A stretch of 64,000 nucleotides of DNA. It comes from Siderastrea siderea (Eukaryota > Cnidaria > Anthozoa > Scleractinia > Rhizangiidae). Of this stretch, positions 11,447 to 24,600 are shown piece by piece. Under the pieces are notes generated by a model. The model searched no databases, had not been told where the DNA came from, and saw nothing but the letters and a program-made list of their open reading frames with translations. A program made the translations under genes and the position numbers. Numbering within the stretch: the first letter of the stretch is position 1; the number at the start of each line of letters is the position of its first letter. Location of the stretch: positions 58,921,665 to 58,985,664 of the forward strand of contig OZ034967.1 in assembly GCA_964030785.1 (NCBI GenBank). Direction: 5' to 3'.

Positions 11447-14400
11447 TCAGGTGCAGCCGCTAATACAATTGTGATTAGAATCACATGACCTTTTTGGGAC
11501 TGTTTGGGAGTTTACAACCGCTGAAATTTTCCCAGGATACCACTCTCTCCAACCACCAAACTGACGTTCCAGTTGCCTGGCAACGGCTATTGACAGTCTG
11601 TCATTGTTTCTTCCGGCAGCAATCTGTATGCCCAGCGGGAGTCCATTCTTATCAAGACCCAAGGGGCACTGCGTGACGGGGACATGTAGAACGTTGAAGA
11701 TAGAGGTGTAACTAAAATTTAAAGGTGCTAGAGACGGTCTGTGATGAGAGAGCGCTGTGTTAGGGTGTGAGGGATAAAGCAAGATGCCATCATTACCAAG
11801 AAGATTTTGAATCTGCTCACGCAATTTGACCCCCATCTGCACAAAATTTGACGAAACGTCTGGCAGACAGTTAGGTAAAGGATGTCGGAGATGTTCAATT
11901 CCTGCAACGGCCAGTGTGACGTAATGATACTTTGAGTACCCCAGAAAGTACTTGAATACCTCGATAAACGGGTTCATGGAGACTGCTTCGCTTTCTTTCT
12001 GCAAAAATTGTGATGTGAGCTTGTTATTCTCTGCCGAGAGAACCATGGCTGACCAAATAAGGGACGAGTAACGAAAAAGCGTCATGTGCGCGTCTTGGAT
12101 CGTCGCACCAAATCTCTCCTGTAAGAAGGTACAAACTTGTTTCTGGGCCTTAAACAGTTCCAGGTCCACAGGCGAAGTTAAAAAGGGATACTCCATGTCG
12201 TGCATAGTGTAAACTTTGAGGGATGATAGGTCCACGTCTTCATCCAAGCGAAGTTCACAAGCTTTAGGGCCCGCCATGGCCTTCAGCATAGGGACCAGGT
12301 CATCCGCGTACCTACACAGTGGTCCCATGACAAGATACTCGTTAAAGGCCTCGCTAGTGCCCTGAGGAAAATGACCCTCATTAGGGACTATGGAGGGACT
12401 CGGTTTGTGTCCAAATATTCCGTTGAAAAACGCTGGCATCCGAACACTTCCACCTGCAAAAGAAAAGTTACACATGGCCTTAAAATTATCGGAATGAGAA
12501 CTGTATGCAGTGTGTATAACGAAATCGATTAACCGATTACAATCCTCAATATAACAAAAATATAATTATAATAAAAGTATAAAATTATTTCAAATACGTC
12601 TAGGAATAAAGATTTCAAAGTTATTATTAAACGGAGAGCGTTGGCGAGCGAAAGGGCAATCCTATTTTTTGCCAAGATGTTAGTAGTTTTGAAAAGAACT
12701 TAAGCTTATATGTTTTTGCAGATATATATGTAATTCGATACTGGTTGAGGCCTTCTTATAAATTATTAAGTAGAGGACCTGTTTCATTTTCGACATTCTT
12801 GTCAGAGGACACGAAGAGTTCACTAAGCTCACTGTAGTAGTTCTTATACATCTGAAGCTTTCTTATGAATCTGTCTTTTTCAACAAATCACTACATGGGA
12901 ATTTTGTGTGACTCAGAAAAGAAAATCAAACTGTGATTTCAGTCATAAATGTTTAAAAGTTTCTTTTGGGATTTTACCACAGGTATGCAAGGTTTGAAAT
13001 AAGAATCTGGGCCAATTTCTGTTGTTGGGCGAGCTAGATTTCCTTCTCCATAGTGCAACGAAAAGGAACGAGGTTCATTTTGCGCAGTGAACTTACGTGT
13101 GATGTCAATTTAATTTGCTGTTAAATAGGACTTATTATCTTATCATAAGTAGAATGAAAGCATTAAATCTTATGATATACTTGCTTGCTAACATTCATGT
13201 CAAGCCCGGTCGGTTTTTTCTTTTTGGTCGCTATTGTTTTCAATTGCATTAGCGCAGCTAGTAAGGAGGTAGCGTTTTCTTTGCTTATATCTTTCAGTCC
13301 TCGAACGCGAAACGAACTTCAAAATGTAATTTGCAATGGATCTGGATTTTCAAGGTACTCACAATATCCTCAGTTTTTATCCTCAGTACCTCAGTTTTTC
13401 GGATGCCATTTTCTTTCTTTCCCGAGACTCAGCGTGAACGAAACTGACAAAACTATAGAAGTCAGCAACGAGACGAATTCTTATTTCGTGTTTCGTTACC
13501 GCACTTTTCGTGAAAATCAGTAAAAGAAGAAACAAGATTACATAATGACTTCCTTGCGTGTACTGACAAACAGCTTCATTTTGCCGCCACCTTTAAAAAT
13601 TCATTGTATTTGTTGCTAAAAGTTGAAGACTTAGAATTTTGGATGACATAAATTTACACACTGAGTCCCTGTGTAAAACAATAAAAATACAGAATTTTTC
13701 AGAGTAAACTTCGCGAAGTAAATTCTGAACATTCATATTTTATTCATCAGTTTTGACAATTCAAAGGTGTTACAACAACTGCAATTATCGTATCTATTGT
13801 AGTTTTTATCAATACTTATGTTGTGTGATGCTTGATTCTTTAGAATAATGACTGTGTAAGTTTTAAGTAAGATATTGTAGGTTTTTAGTGATCGCAACGT
13901 TTTCAACAGTTCGTTTTTGATTGAGTTTTTGATATCTATTCCTTGGTATGATTTTGGTGCGAAACAGATGTTTTCCAATGTTTATTTACACGTTGCTAGG
14001 AAATTAATCCTTATTTGATAAAATGTTCAATTGTTTTTGTACAGTACATCAATTTGCTTGTTTTGGTTTTGACATTCGTGATTGTTTTCCTGGAAATAAC
14101 TTTTCTATCTTACTTTTAGCATTTTAAGCGCAATCTCTTCGTGTTTCCTGCTGACGTACCATTTAATATTTCTTGTAGTTATTGCTTTTTAGTCGGTTTG
14201 TTTTTAAAAGGAAACTTTAATTCATAAGTGTTAAACAAGACAAATAGTCTATTGTTAGTGGTGTTATGTCAAGTTCTGTTGTGCATGTTAATTTTGTTCT
14301 CCAAGGTTGTGATCACGTACATTTTTAATTTATTGAAAAAGGCGGACCTTAAATCCGGAGAAGAAGCCTTTGTTCTAAAATTAGTTTACGTGTAGCTTAC

Positions 14401-16004
14401 TGTTATGTAATAATAATCAACTTGCAATTGTTCCTTGTAATTTTTATATTGCTCTTGTTACTTTATTTTGACCAGATACCTCGAGAACGATACTGAAAAT
14501 TTAGTGTAAAGTAGATTTTGTATCTACGTAGTTGCTCGAAGGTTTTTATGCTAATCATCTGCGTGCGCTTGCGTGTTATCGCAATGGATCTTCTGCGCAG
14601 GACATTGCGTCAGCTTTAATTTGCGTTTGACGGGTAACTGACATGAGATTGACAGTTCTCACCTGGTCAAAATAAAAAGATGAGAGCGATAGTTCTTGTG
14701 TGATTCTAAGCTAGCCTCTGTACTGTAAAGTTATCAGTCGCATTAAAAAGTCAATCTTAAAAGAAGAAAGTTAGTCTTCAGTTTTGTTGCTGGTCTGTAC
14801 GCTAGCCCCCTAACAGACCATTTCAACACCTGCTCTCGGGCTAAGGCCTAGTTCAAACGCCGAACTTTTCATGTGCCGACCCCAATGCAGATGAGTCAAA
14901 GCTTTTCGGTGTCTACTAATTTTCATTACGTCCGGCACAGGAAAAGTTCGAAGTTTGTACCGGGCCTTGATGGAAACACTCTTTACCGACATTTCAAGCT
15001 TTGAAATTAAATCCAACGAACACTTTGTTTGCTGCAAAATACAAATTTCTCTTCGATATATTACGTCCTTTCTTCCCCCCTCATCCTTATGCAAATTACC
15101 TACAGAAAAACCAATATATTTTACAGGAACGCCCAAGAGACAAAATGGCAAACAGAAAATATAGCAAACATAACGAAATCAGATAACTTTAGTCAAACAA
15201 GAGGAAAAGCTCGTGTTCGATAAGATAACCGCCAAGGTCAGAGCAAATAGTCCGATGAGTTTATAAGTCAATATACCGAAGTTATTCGACTGTACACGTG
15301 TACTTACCTACATCGGAGCCAACACCACACACAGACCCAGCGGCAGAAATAATGGCTCCTTCTCCGCCTGAACTTCCTCCAGCTATCTTGGATGTGTCGT
15401 ACGGGTTGTTCGTTCTTCCATAAACATTATTAGCTGTCTCCCACCACATGCATAACTCGCTACAGTTAGTGACGGCGATAGGAATTGCACCGGCATGCCG
15501 AAGATTTTCAACAACGCTAGCGTCTTTTGCAGCAATTGTGTCTTTTCGATCCACCAGTCCGGCTGAATGCGCGAATCCTTTACATGCCAGCGACTCCTTC
15601 ACCGTTATAGGGACTCCTAGCAAAGGTTTGCTCAATAAATCAGATTTTTCTTGATTGGATTCTAACTCGCTGGAATCGAGGACTTTATCGATGTGTTTTG
15701 CGTCGGCTAGTGCTTCCTCAAAACGATCGCCAACCACTGCGTTAATTAGCGGGTTGACTTGGTGTATTCTGTCGATAAAGGCTTGGATTGTCTCCTCGCA
15801 TCTTAACTTACGATTCTTTATGTTCTGAGCAATAACACACGCAGGTAGTTTTAAAACGTGGTTCGCCGGCCCGCGGACTGAAGCTCCATGTTTGCCGTAA
15901 ATAAACTCCGACAATCGAAGGCGAGCATCCAACAGAATTCCAACAGATTCTACCGCTCTGAAAGCAAGGGAGAAAACAGACAGAAACAACCTAATAAAAC
16001 CCAT
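11447..16004 (-). CDS. FAAH2: Fatty-acid amide hydrolase 2-like amidase (complete, 2 exons)
   Basis: Serine hydrolase of the amidase-signature family that cleaves fatty-acid amides such as N-acylethanolamines; the human enzyme is membrane-anchored on lipid droplets. Exons are 15308-16004 and 11447-12453, GT-AG, giving 567 residues (human FAAH2: 532). The start is the first ATG before a hydrophobic N-terminal segment (residues about 3-25). The Ser-Ser-Lys triad is visible: Lys136 in GVPITVKES, Ser211 in AGGSSGGEG, and nucleophile Ser235 in DVGGSVRMP. The intron splits codon 233, two codons before the nucleophile. FFNGIFGHKPSPS, SHPNTALSHH and VTQCPLGLDKNGLPLGIQ are family blocks. It could be another FAAH2/vitellogenic-like amidase paralogue, but the class is clear. 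The 2.85-kb intron is mostly AT-rich with one fold-back MITE (14843-14968). Confidence 0.93.
14843..14968. mobile_element. Short fold-back MITE in the FAAH2-like intron
   Basis: AAGGCCTAGTTCAAACGCCG and inverted AAGGCCCGGTACAAACTTCG, both followed by AACTTTTC and TGTGCCG. 126 bp. Confidence 0.65.
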
Positions 16005-16333
16005 GGATTTATCGTGTACCTTTGTTTATCGGTGTTGCAATGATGTACCTATCTGTTGTACACATTTTAAATGCTAATCAAGAAAGTGTCCTTTGTTTTT
16101 CATTTCTACCATGAATATATGAATAACATTAACATATTTTATAATTTCATCTGACCGAAACTAATTTATTCAAAGTATTTTACTTTGAAAGTATTTTACT
16201 TTTCGCTTTTTAAAACGGTCTTACATTGACACCTGGCATTAAACACCTGTAAAGTCAGATGTAAACAGCATGCGATATCAGAATGACGCGACTCAAAGTT
16301 TCACATGCAGTTCTACTACAGGTTGCCTAAAGC

Positions 16334-16738
16334 CCTGGCCGAACGCAGTCGCAAGTTATCCCAAGTTGCGTGTACTTGCGATGGCTTGCGATGACGCGTT
16401 CACTTTGATTGAGCTCAAATTTGTACGCAATTGATAGACTGCGAGCAGGCTCACTTAGAATGTTATTCGCGTGAGTATCTTGGCGGCGGAAGTCGGCGAG
16501 TGAAGCCGCGAGAAGAACAAGTTTTTCACCGTCTGGCCACCCAACGCAAATCGACGCAAGTTGGCTTCAGTGTTGTTTTCCTTTGAAAGGGCACGCGTGC
16601 AAGCCTCACTGAAATGGCTTTTTTGCTACTTGTGTTGAACTTTCGACTACGAGTCCGTTTGGCCACCCATCGCAAGTCTGTTTTCGCAGGTTCACATTTC
16701 CTAACTTGCACTGACTTGCGACTCCGCTTGGCCAGGGT
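16334..16738. mobile_element. MITE with CCCTGGCC...AGTCGCAAGT terminal inverted repeats
   Basis: Left end CCCTGGCCGAACGCAGTCGC, right end (reverse complement) CCCTGGCCAAGCGGAGTCGC. Internal copies of a GGCCACCCA-x-CGCAA word occur near 16535 and 16660. No coding capacity. Confidence 0.7.
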
Positions 16739-17242
16739 CTAAGACTTCCCATTCTGATTTTACAAATTTTTTTCATACGATTAACAGATATATTATGACA
16801 GTAAAAATAAGCGAAAAAAGGGAACGACATTTCGATACCTTGGACTTAATGATGGACAGCGCAAAGTAGTCAAGAGGCCTCAGCCCACTAAAAATGTTTT
16901 CAGATACCATATTTGATCGAATAAGCACCCGGGCTCTTATTTCAGATTTCGTGCTCAAGGGGGTGCTTAATCGAGGAGGGGCGATTATTCGAGGAAAGGT
17001 GATTATTACCAAAATTTCGAGGACTCAGAGTTTGTATTTATGGTAGCTTTTATTTAAAAAAAATCACTGACTTTTAAGTTAGTTCATTCCACATCTACAT
17101 CGTCGTCTCCTTCTTCATCATTAACGATAACGTTCACCTCGTCGTTGGCCTCCTCCTGATCGGACAAAGGGATATCTTGAAAAGGATCTTACATAAAGGT
17201 TAACTTGGCAATAAGGTCAATAAGTCCGATCAGAAAATACCT

Positions 17243-17668
17243 GTGACTGCTTTTCTAATATCACGCCTCGATTATTGCAATAGTATTCTCTATGGACTTC
17301 CTAAACTTGAACATGAAAAACTACAACGTTGTCGGAACATCGCAGCACGTCTAATTACAGGAACCAGTCGGAAAGATCACATTACTCCCTTGCTTAAGAA
17401 CTTATATTGGCTTCCTGTCAGATCTCGCATCGTTTTTAAGATTTTACGTTTAACCTATACAATTCCGCTGAATGGGCAATCGCCCACCTACCTAACTTCG
17501 CTTATCAACTGCTATAAACCAGTTCGTTCGCTTCGCTCCTCTGATCGTCTACTTTTACAAGTTCCTAACGTCTCAACAGCCACCTATGGTCAATGGACTT
17601 TCTCTTTCTGCGCCCCAAACACTCTACCTCAAACTATAAAACAAACCGAAACTGTAGCCAAAGTTTAA
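17243..17668 (+). pseudogene. C-terminal reverse-transcriptase remnant of a non-LTR retrotransposon
   Basis: The 141-codon open segment contains SRLDYCNSILYGLP, LQRCRNIAARLITG, HITPLLKNLYWLPV and RIVFKILRLTYT, the typical C-terminal end of CR1/L2/Jockey-type LINE polymerases. The catalytic part is missing (5' truncated). A 3' UTR-like AT-rich stretch follows to about 17790. Confidence 0.85.
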
Positions 17669-17790
17669 AAAGAAACTTAAAACATTTCTTTTTTGTGACC
17701 ATTTCAAACCTTAGGTTTATATCTTAGTTAGTCACATAGTTTACTTATAGTTACATCTTTAGGCTAGTTATGTTACGTTTTTGTTATTAT

Positions 17791-17987
17791 TCCGCTGGTT
17801 CCTGGACGCGAGGTTTGTAGTTCCTATACGCAAATCTGCAAGTGCTTTTTCTACGTATTGTGAAATAACTTCAGTTCGTTCCGTTCGTTTTGTCCAGTTT
17901 TCCGCTGGCTCCTGGACACGAGGTTTGTGGCTCCGTTACGCAAATCCGCAAGCGTGTTTTCTAGGTATTGTGAAATAACTTCAGTTA
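17791..17987 (+). repeat. Two-copy 110-bp tandem repeat
   Basis: Copies start TTCCGCTGG(T/C)TCCTGGAC at 17790 and 17900, and both run to GTGAAATAACTTCAGTT. They are about 90% alike. The repeat lies just after the LINE remnant and just before a hammerhead-like motif. Confidence 0.75.
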
Positions 17988-18032
17988 GTTTTTGGTATGT
18001 ATACAGGCACACTTAGTTGTATTTTAAAACCC

Positions 18033-18063
18033 CCTGATGAAGTGTGCGTTAGTCACACGAAAC
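18033..18063 (+). ncRNA. Hammerhead-like core motif (Penelope-type terminal repeat)
   Basis: CTGATGA at 18034-18040, one extra A, stem GTGTG/CACAC closing a 7-nt loop, then GAAA at 18059-18062. Penelope-like retroelements are known to carry minimal hammerhead ribozymes in their terminal repeats. The extra base between the core and stem II departs from the canonical hammerhead, so activity is doubtful. Confidence 0.35.
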
Positions 18064-20217
18064 GCGCAGAAAATAATTAAAAATAATCTTACAACTCAAG
18101 CAGCTCGCAGACGTGCTGCTCACTGGTTCAATCAATGCCTATAGTTATAAATTCTTACTGTTTTTAGCGGGGAGGAGAGGGCTTTCAATCGAGGAGGGGC
18201 GCTTATTCGAGGAGAAGCGCTTATTTCAAATTTTCTTTTCAAGAGAGGCGCTTTATCGAAGGGGGGCGCTTATTCGACCAAATACGGTACCTTCGTGAAG
18301 ATCCATCCTAGTACCCAGGCGACTTTGCGCGAAATGTGACGTCACTGAATGGCATACCCCGAGAAAGACGTCATGACGTTTCGCGCCAAGTCGAGTGAGC
18401 GGGAGGAGAAGGCCTGGGAACTAGGCTCAGTGAGATTTAATATCTGAACCAGAAATCATAATCCGAGAAGAGATGTCTGTGTCACTTTAAAAGGTTCGCA
18501 GTATTTCTGTGTCTTGTTTCGTTTTTAATTGTCATAATAGTATTTCAGTTAACGTCTGTGCAAGAGGGAAATGGAAGCCACCACCCGCAATGAGGTATGG
18601 TTTATTGATGGGAATGAGTAGTAGTTCTTACTTTTACTTAAGTAGAAGCAACAGTCCGAATATGCTCAAGTCTCATTTTATTGCTTTATCGTTAACTCTT
18701 TTAAGACAATCCTTTTTGGTTTCCTAAAATAAAAGTAACAATCTCAAATAAAAATATATATAACAATTGAACGCAATTAAATGGAATTAACTCTCCAATA
18801 TGTCCTGTTTTTTGTTATTTCTACTTACTTTTATAACTTTAACATATAGACCTTTTATGCGGAGAGAGTGAAATGTTTTGTAACAACATGAACAATCACA
18901 AAAAATACAAAAACATTAACTAATAAAAGCAAGCCGATCTAGAAGGTGTTTATTTTTTTGAGGTCCTACGTATTTCACTCCTCCCCGTGAAATAAAAAGT
19001 CATACATAGTTCCGTTTTAACCACATATTAACTTAATCGTCAAGGCTTATAAAATGCACTTCACTCATAACATTAAGGAACTGTCATCAAAAGAAGAATG
19101 TTCTTTTCTGGACAATAATTGCAATCTGCAGGAAATGCACGAGAGATTCCACAGAATGTTTGAGTAACAGCTACAGATCTCTTGTGCATTGTGCGCCAAA
19201 ATTGCAAACCCTAAACGCAGTTAAATATACGCCATAAATTAAGATTTCAACACTAATTCTCACACAGCTAGATACCACCTTTTTGTGAATAAGATATCCG
19301 AGAGACAAATTGACTTAAAGGTTAACGGCAAATGAACGCATACGTCCAATCAGGAAAATAAACGATCAATCCGAAAACTGTTACGTCAGCTTGTCGCCAA
19401 CTTGACACGTCACGCAACTAACCCACCCAAACCGCAAGGCCTGGCGACAAGATTCGGGGCATTAAACGCATGTATCCCAGGAACACCTGGGCAAAAGCAA
19501 CACAAAACTGCTAATCTGACATTTACATGGTGATTGCTCTCCGTCTAAGACAATTATACCGTCACTCTGGAGTCTGATGTAATTGCACAACCCTTCAGAT
19601 GTGGAAACTTTAAACGTGAATATAATATAATACAATTTAATTACACTGTAAAGCTTACAGATAATTTACGAAACGATTTAGATCACAGAAGAGCAACCAA
19701 CAATAGACGAGACGCCTTCTCACTGCGAAAGTGATTTGCTGAAGGTTCTTGTCTGTGTGAAAACTCATGAAGTCACCCAATGTAGTACAGTGCTGGTTGC
19801 CGCCACTCTGCTGTAACAAACTCCTTTACATAGTTTTACCATGACTTTATGACGTTACGCCATGACTCCTGCGTTTTTTAAACGTTGACCAATGACCGGT
19901 GATTTGTCATTGGTTTATTAGACTTTTCAGCAGTAAATGGGTCTGTGATTGTTAGAGCAAGCAGATAAAAAGCCACTCTAAACTTTTTACTCTAAGTTGT
20001 TTACATAAATTACTATACTGGGAATCGAAACGATTTACAAACTATCTTTTTCACGGCTATGTTCCCACTCCAAGTTTATTGACGACGAACAGTATGCGCA
20101 TCACAATGACTACAAAATGTCTTCAATAGACTGTCAACCATTTTAGGCCATTTTAACACAAGTAATAGAATCCATTCATTGCATGGTCATGTAACATGAC
20201 AAAGGTAAAGTAGGGAA

Positions 20218-20490
20218 AAGTTGCACACGTGCCAGGGAGGCCCAAACGGCCAGACAGCATGAAGCAACTGAGAGTATTGCTACTCCCCCCTGGATGGGAT
20301 GCTAGTCCATCGCAGGGTTACCCCCAGCAGTATGTCACCGGTACCCATTTTATACACCTGGGTGGACAGATGCATTGCGGGGTAAATTTTCTTGTCTAAA
20401 ACAACACGATGGCAGGGACTGCGCCTTGAACCACCGACATTCAGATCTGAAGTCCAATGTGTTAACCACTACACCCTCACGCCCCCATAA
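20218..20490 (-). repeat. tRNA-derived SINE, family shared with 60673-60977
   Basis: On the minus strand an A box (GTGTAGTGGTTAA) and B box (GGTTCAAGGC) form the head, and the body ends near the GGTAAAG word at the low-coordinate side. The long match to the copy at 60673-60977 defines the family. Confidence 0.75.
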
Positions 20491-21429
20491 AAATGATCAA
20501 AAATTAATGGAGACAAGCCATGGCTCAAAACAATCTCAACAAACTTAGAAAACCCACTACACAAAAGCTATCAAATGACCTTTAAAACTGAAATGAAATG
20601 ACACAAGAGAAACCACTTAAGGTTCTTTTGCCAATTGAGCCCTTCACAAGAATAACCTATTCAGCCAGTCAAGAAAAATGAGAGCACAACAGAAGCTTCA
20701 ATTGGGTTTTGACCGCCAGAGTGAGTGTACTATTAACAAGTGAAGTAAATCTTGCTTTATCATGAACATTTATTTAGAAGTACCCTAAAGCACCACCATA
20801 CCCTACCTAGGGATTAAAAATAACTATGGCACATGGAACTACCAAAGGATACTAAACTTCATGGAACTACTAAAGGACTGACTGAACTTCAGTTGTTGAA
20901 ACAAAAATACCGAAGAATTTAGCCTCTGAACAGGTTGCTAAGTGGGACTACATTAAGAACACAAGGAGAATTGGTGCAGATGTGTGGCCTGGGGCCACAA
21001 TCATCTTCCTGTGCCCTATTCCTCACTAGGGATACTGTTCATGGGCCAAAAGGAATTATCAGTGCTCTCTAAATAAGACAGACTATTTTAAAATATTGTG
21101 AAAGGAACTTCCTTTAATTACCCAAACCTATTTTAAAATGTAACTCGTTTGAGATTAGAGAGTCAACCCTGTCCCTCACTGAGTGAAACTATAAGTGCAT
21201 GGATAAAATTCACTATTGAAACCATGCAAATAAAAGCTACTGAGAGGTGCTTCTCCATGGCAACACAGAGATTCTTTCAACAAGTGCAATGCTTGTCCTC
21301 GGACAAGGAAAAGAGTTAAGGAAATTACCAAGCTTTATAAATTACATTATATATAATAAATACTATCCAGGGAGGACAACAGTATTGGCTTCTGTGTCCA
21401 CAGCCCTCTTATACACATTATCTCTGCAC

Positions 21430-21648
21430 TAGACTGCGAGTAGTCTCTAATTTTGGCGATGGCGATTGTGGGGCGGACGAAATACACGCGCGCGCGAAAT
21501 TTCGAGGAGACGCGACGCGAAGGGAGCATTTTCGGCGCTCCCTTCGTGTCGCGTCTCCTCGAACTTTCGCGCGCGCGTGTGTATTTCATCCGCCCCACAA
21601 TCGCCATCGCCATCGCCATCGCCAAAATTAGAGACTACTCGCAGTTTA
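21430..21648. mobile_element. Near-perfect palindromic Mutator-like (MULE) MITE with 9-bp target duplication
   Basis: Two arms of about 95-105 bp (TAGACTGCGAGTAGTCTCTA outward) are separated by about 9 bp. The flanks TCTCTGCAC at 21421-21429 and 21649-21657 are identical 9-mers. Long terminal repeats plus a 9-bp duplication are the Mutator signature. The right arm has two extra GCCATC units. It starts 27 bp past the sestrin stop codon, inside the probable 3' UTR. Confidence 0.8.
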
Positions 21649-21675
21649 TCTCTGCACATAATAATTAGGTAACTA

Positions 21676-24600
21676 TCACGTCATATACTTCATGATTGCT
21701 CTTAAAGCATAGAGCAGTTCAGCTTGGAGGCGAGACTCCAACAACAGAAGATTAATGTGAACCTGTAGAACAAAAATAGCATTTATATTAAAATTAAAGT
21801 GAAAGGAGACGATGGATCCCAAGGAGACTGACATTGACAGGTAGTGAGGTTTTTACTTGATTATAAACTGTATAAATTAGTTCCAGAAGAAAAATAGTTA
21901 AGCTACAAGTATGTAACCAATCTAAGCAACTGTGCTGTTTTTTTTTTTCAAGGATGCAGTAGCAAAATTAATACACCAAAGTCAAAGGTGATACTGGTAA
22001 TGAGTTTACACATCTTCCCATGCACGATTTTGCTGTCAATTTCTATTGGCTCAACACATCCACATTGGTCCGAAGTAAAGACGTTGACTTTGCATCAGTC
22101 AGCAGAGAAACTACTTTGTATGAAACATAAGATTCATGAACATAGCTTACCTTTTCTGAATGTGTGAGGTCTGGCATAAATCCCAAATAATCATCTATCG
22201 ATACTTTCTCAGGAAAACAAGCCACCTGAGGACAAGAGAGATGTAAGAATTAAAGAAAATTTGACAGAAATAAGATTAACAGGCAACTAGCTCAATGAGT
22301 AATTTTTCATCATCATCTTCTTCTTCGTGGAATAGCTCACCTCCAGCTTCTTGCCAACGGTTCTTGTGAGCATTCTGCAAGTGCACGTTGCAGTGTTGGT
22401 ATTAAGTCTCTAGCTAAAAGGAGAACTTTGGCTGCTAGAGCTGAGTCACCCAGTAGAAAAGCTTGGGACAACTCTAAACTCAAGGAGGACACTTTTTTAA
22501 AAAACTATACTCATTTCACTACAACAGATAATAAAGTGCAACACAAAAATGTACATTTTTGAACTGAGTTGATAAGGTAAATTGGCTACTGTAAAGAAAG
22601 TTAAAAGCTGGAGTTTCAAGCATGTGCCTTTTATCGGAGTGAAGGGCTAACACTCAATAACACTTTTGAATGCATTATGACACAGGTAGTGGAGGGGGAG
22701 GGTCTGAAAAGAGTCATTCTTCTAACCTGTCTTTTTACCATCAGTTCTTGCCCCTTTGATACCCACATTCCACCTCTTTGTGCTTTTGGTCTTTCAAATA
22801 TTACATAATATTGCACTACTTGCTATTTTTCCCACTTTAATCCAACAATTTTACATAATTGTACCCCCCCCCCCCCCAGTTCCACTGGGGCCCCATTTCC
22901 ACCCTCTTTTTCTCCTGGTTCCCATCCTGTTTTCTCTAGGTTTTGCTGTGCTCTCTGACCTCCATTATTTTGAAAGTTAAATTACATGTATGTATACTTA
23001 CCACTTTAATATACTTTTTGTATGACCTCTCCAACAGCTTGTTAACCTGTGTGTGAAAAAAAAAACACTACGAAATTTAAAATATATTAAAAACCTTCAC
23101 TCTTATTTGTATTAAACAAAAATTGATTTAAAAAAACTTTGTAAAAATACAACCTACATGTAATTCAACTTGAATCCATTTTATGGACAATCTCATTACC
23201 ACAGACAGTTTTTCAGGCCCTGACTGAATATTTTCTCTAAAATTAGCCTGCTCAATAAGGACACCCTCTTAATATGGATCCTTTATAGGTCGCAAAAGTG
23301 TGGGTAGTAACAGGGTTGACTATAGCTGATATCCTAATCACATCACCCTTCAGGGTTTCATTCAAAAACTTGTAAGTCAGGCCCATTCTAACCCACAGCT
23401 AGTGACTCCAACAAAAAAGGGTGACCAACCTATTAAGTCTCTAAATATCTCACCCCAAAATTTCATTAGTCACTAGATGGCATCACAAGATTTATAAGAA
23501 GATACAGTACTTAAGAGTTTTTAACATCACACAAAACACTGAACTATCACCTCTGTGTAGAGGTAGTCATCATGGTAAATGCCATATACCAAATGGATGT
23601 AGTTCCACGTGGCCATTCGGAAAGTTGAAGTGTCCACATTTTCTACTCGACCGAGCCTGAAAAGCACAGTGAATGTGTTAAGCTTGAAATAACTAAAAGT
23701 GTTAACTAAAATGAAAAGTGCCAGGCAATTAGAAATGGAAAATTTTATTCTGATGGCTTTGCAGTAAAACATCAGTGCCAGTCCCAGTTAAGTGGCAGAT
23801 CTATATAATAATATGCTACTCAACATGCTACTCATCACAGAATAGGAAAATCAACCAACTAAGCCACGTTTACAAAAATAAAGGATATTTCCCAACAATG
23901 GTTTGATTAGAAAATGTTTGCAGTAGGACCAAGAATAGGCAAAACCATTAACAAAAAGCGGTGTGCGACAAATGCAGACTGGCACTTTTTTAGTATATAT
24001 TGTGTTACCATTACTATTATTGAGAGGTAACTGTAAACAGGCTAACCAGAATGCTATTCAGGCCAACCGAAGCGCTATTCAGGCTAACCGGAATGTTATT
24101 TAGGCTAACCAAAGCGCTATTCAGGCTAACTGGAGTGCCAGTCTGCAGTCTGCATTTGTCGCACACCGAGCAAAAAGTCTTTTGACTTTTTTATGCTAAA
24201 TAGCATATTTTCTAGCATATAGCCAGAACCTCCTCCAAACATGCTGATATGATTTATTAAATACAATAATCAACTGCTTTCAAAAGGCACAATTTTGTTA
24301 TATGTGGGCATAAAATAGAAAAAAGGCATTTGCCTCACAGGTCAAAGGGATAAGGAGGAGTAAATCAACGTAGAGGTTTGACAAGATGATAATAATAATA
24401 ACAATAATAATAATAATAATAATAATAATAATTTATTACTTATAAAGGTGCAAATTAACATGTGAATATGATCAAATGCGCCTAACAATATAGTAATAAG
24501 TAACAACAGTATAATGACAAGGAGAAATGACTGATAAAAAACTAGTTTACATAATATGAAATTATTAGATTAAAACTTGAAATGAGAAATTATTAGATTA

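Larger units (their letters stand above)
16905..18289. mobile_element. DNA element with TACCRTATTTGRTCGAATAA ends, interrupted by a LINE fragment
   Basis: Ends are TACCATATTTGATCGAATAA at 16905 and, on the reverse strand, TACCGTATTTGGTCGAATAA ending at 18289, followed on both sides by AAGCGCC/AAGCACC-type repeats. A LINE remnant and a 110-bp tandem repeat sit inside, so the element was a nesting site. A related short element with similar GGGGCTTATT words lies at about 4110-4375. Confidence 0.65.

Noticed and set aside
13185..13523. 112-codon plus-strand frame in the FAAH2-like intron with a hydrophobic start
   Set aside because: No splice or poly(A) context and no family resemblance; composition like the surrounding AT-rich intron, so probably chance.
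21347..21672. Several overlapping Arg/Ala-rich frames on both strands
   Set aside because: All are read from the palindromic element at 21430-21648.
23959..24168. CRISPR-like array of short spaced repeats
   Set aside because: Units are directly adjacent without unique spacers and sit inside a MITE in animal DNA.
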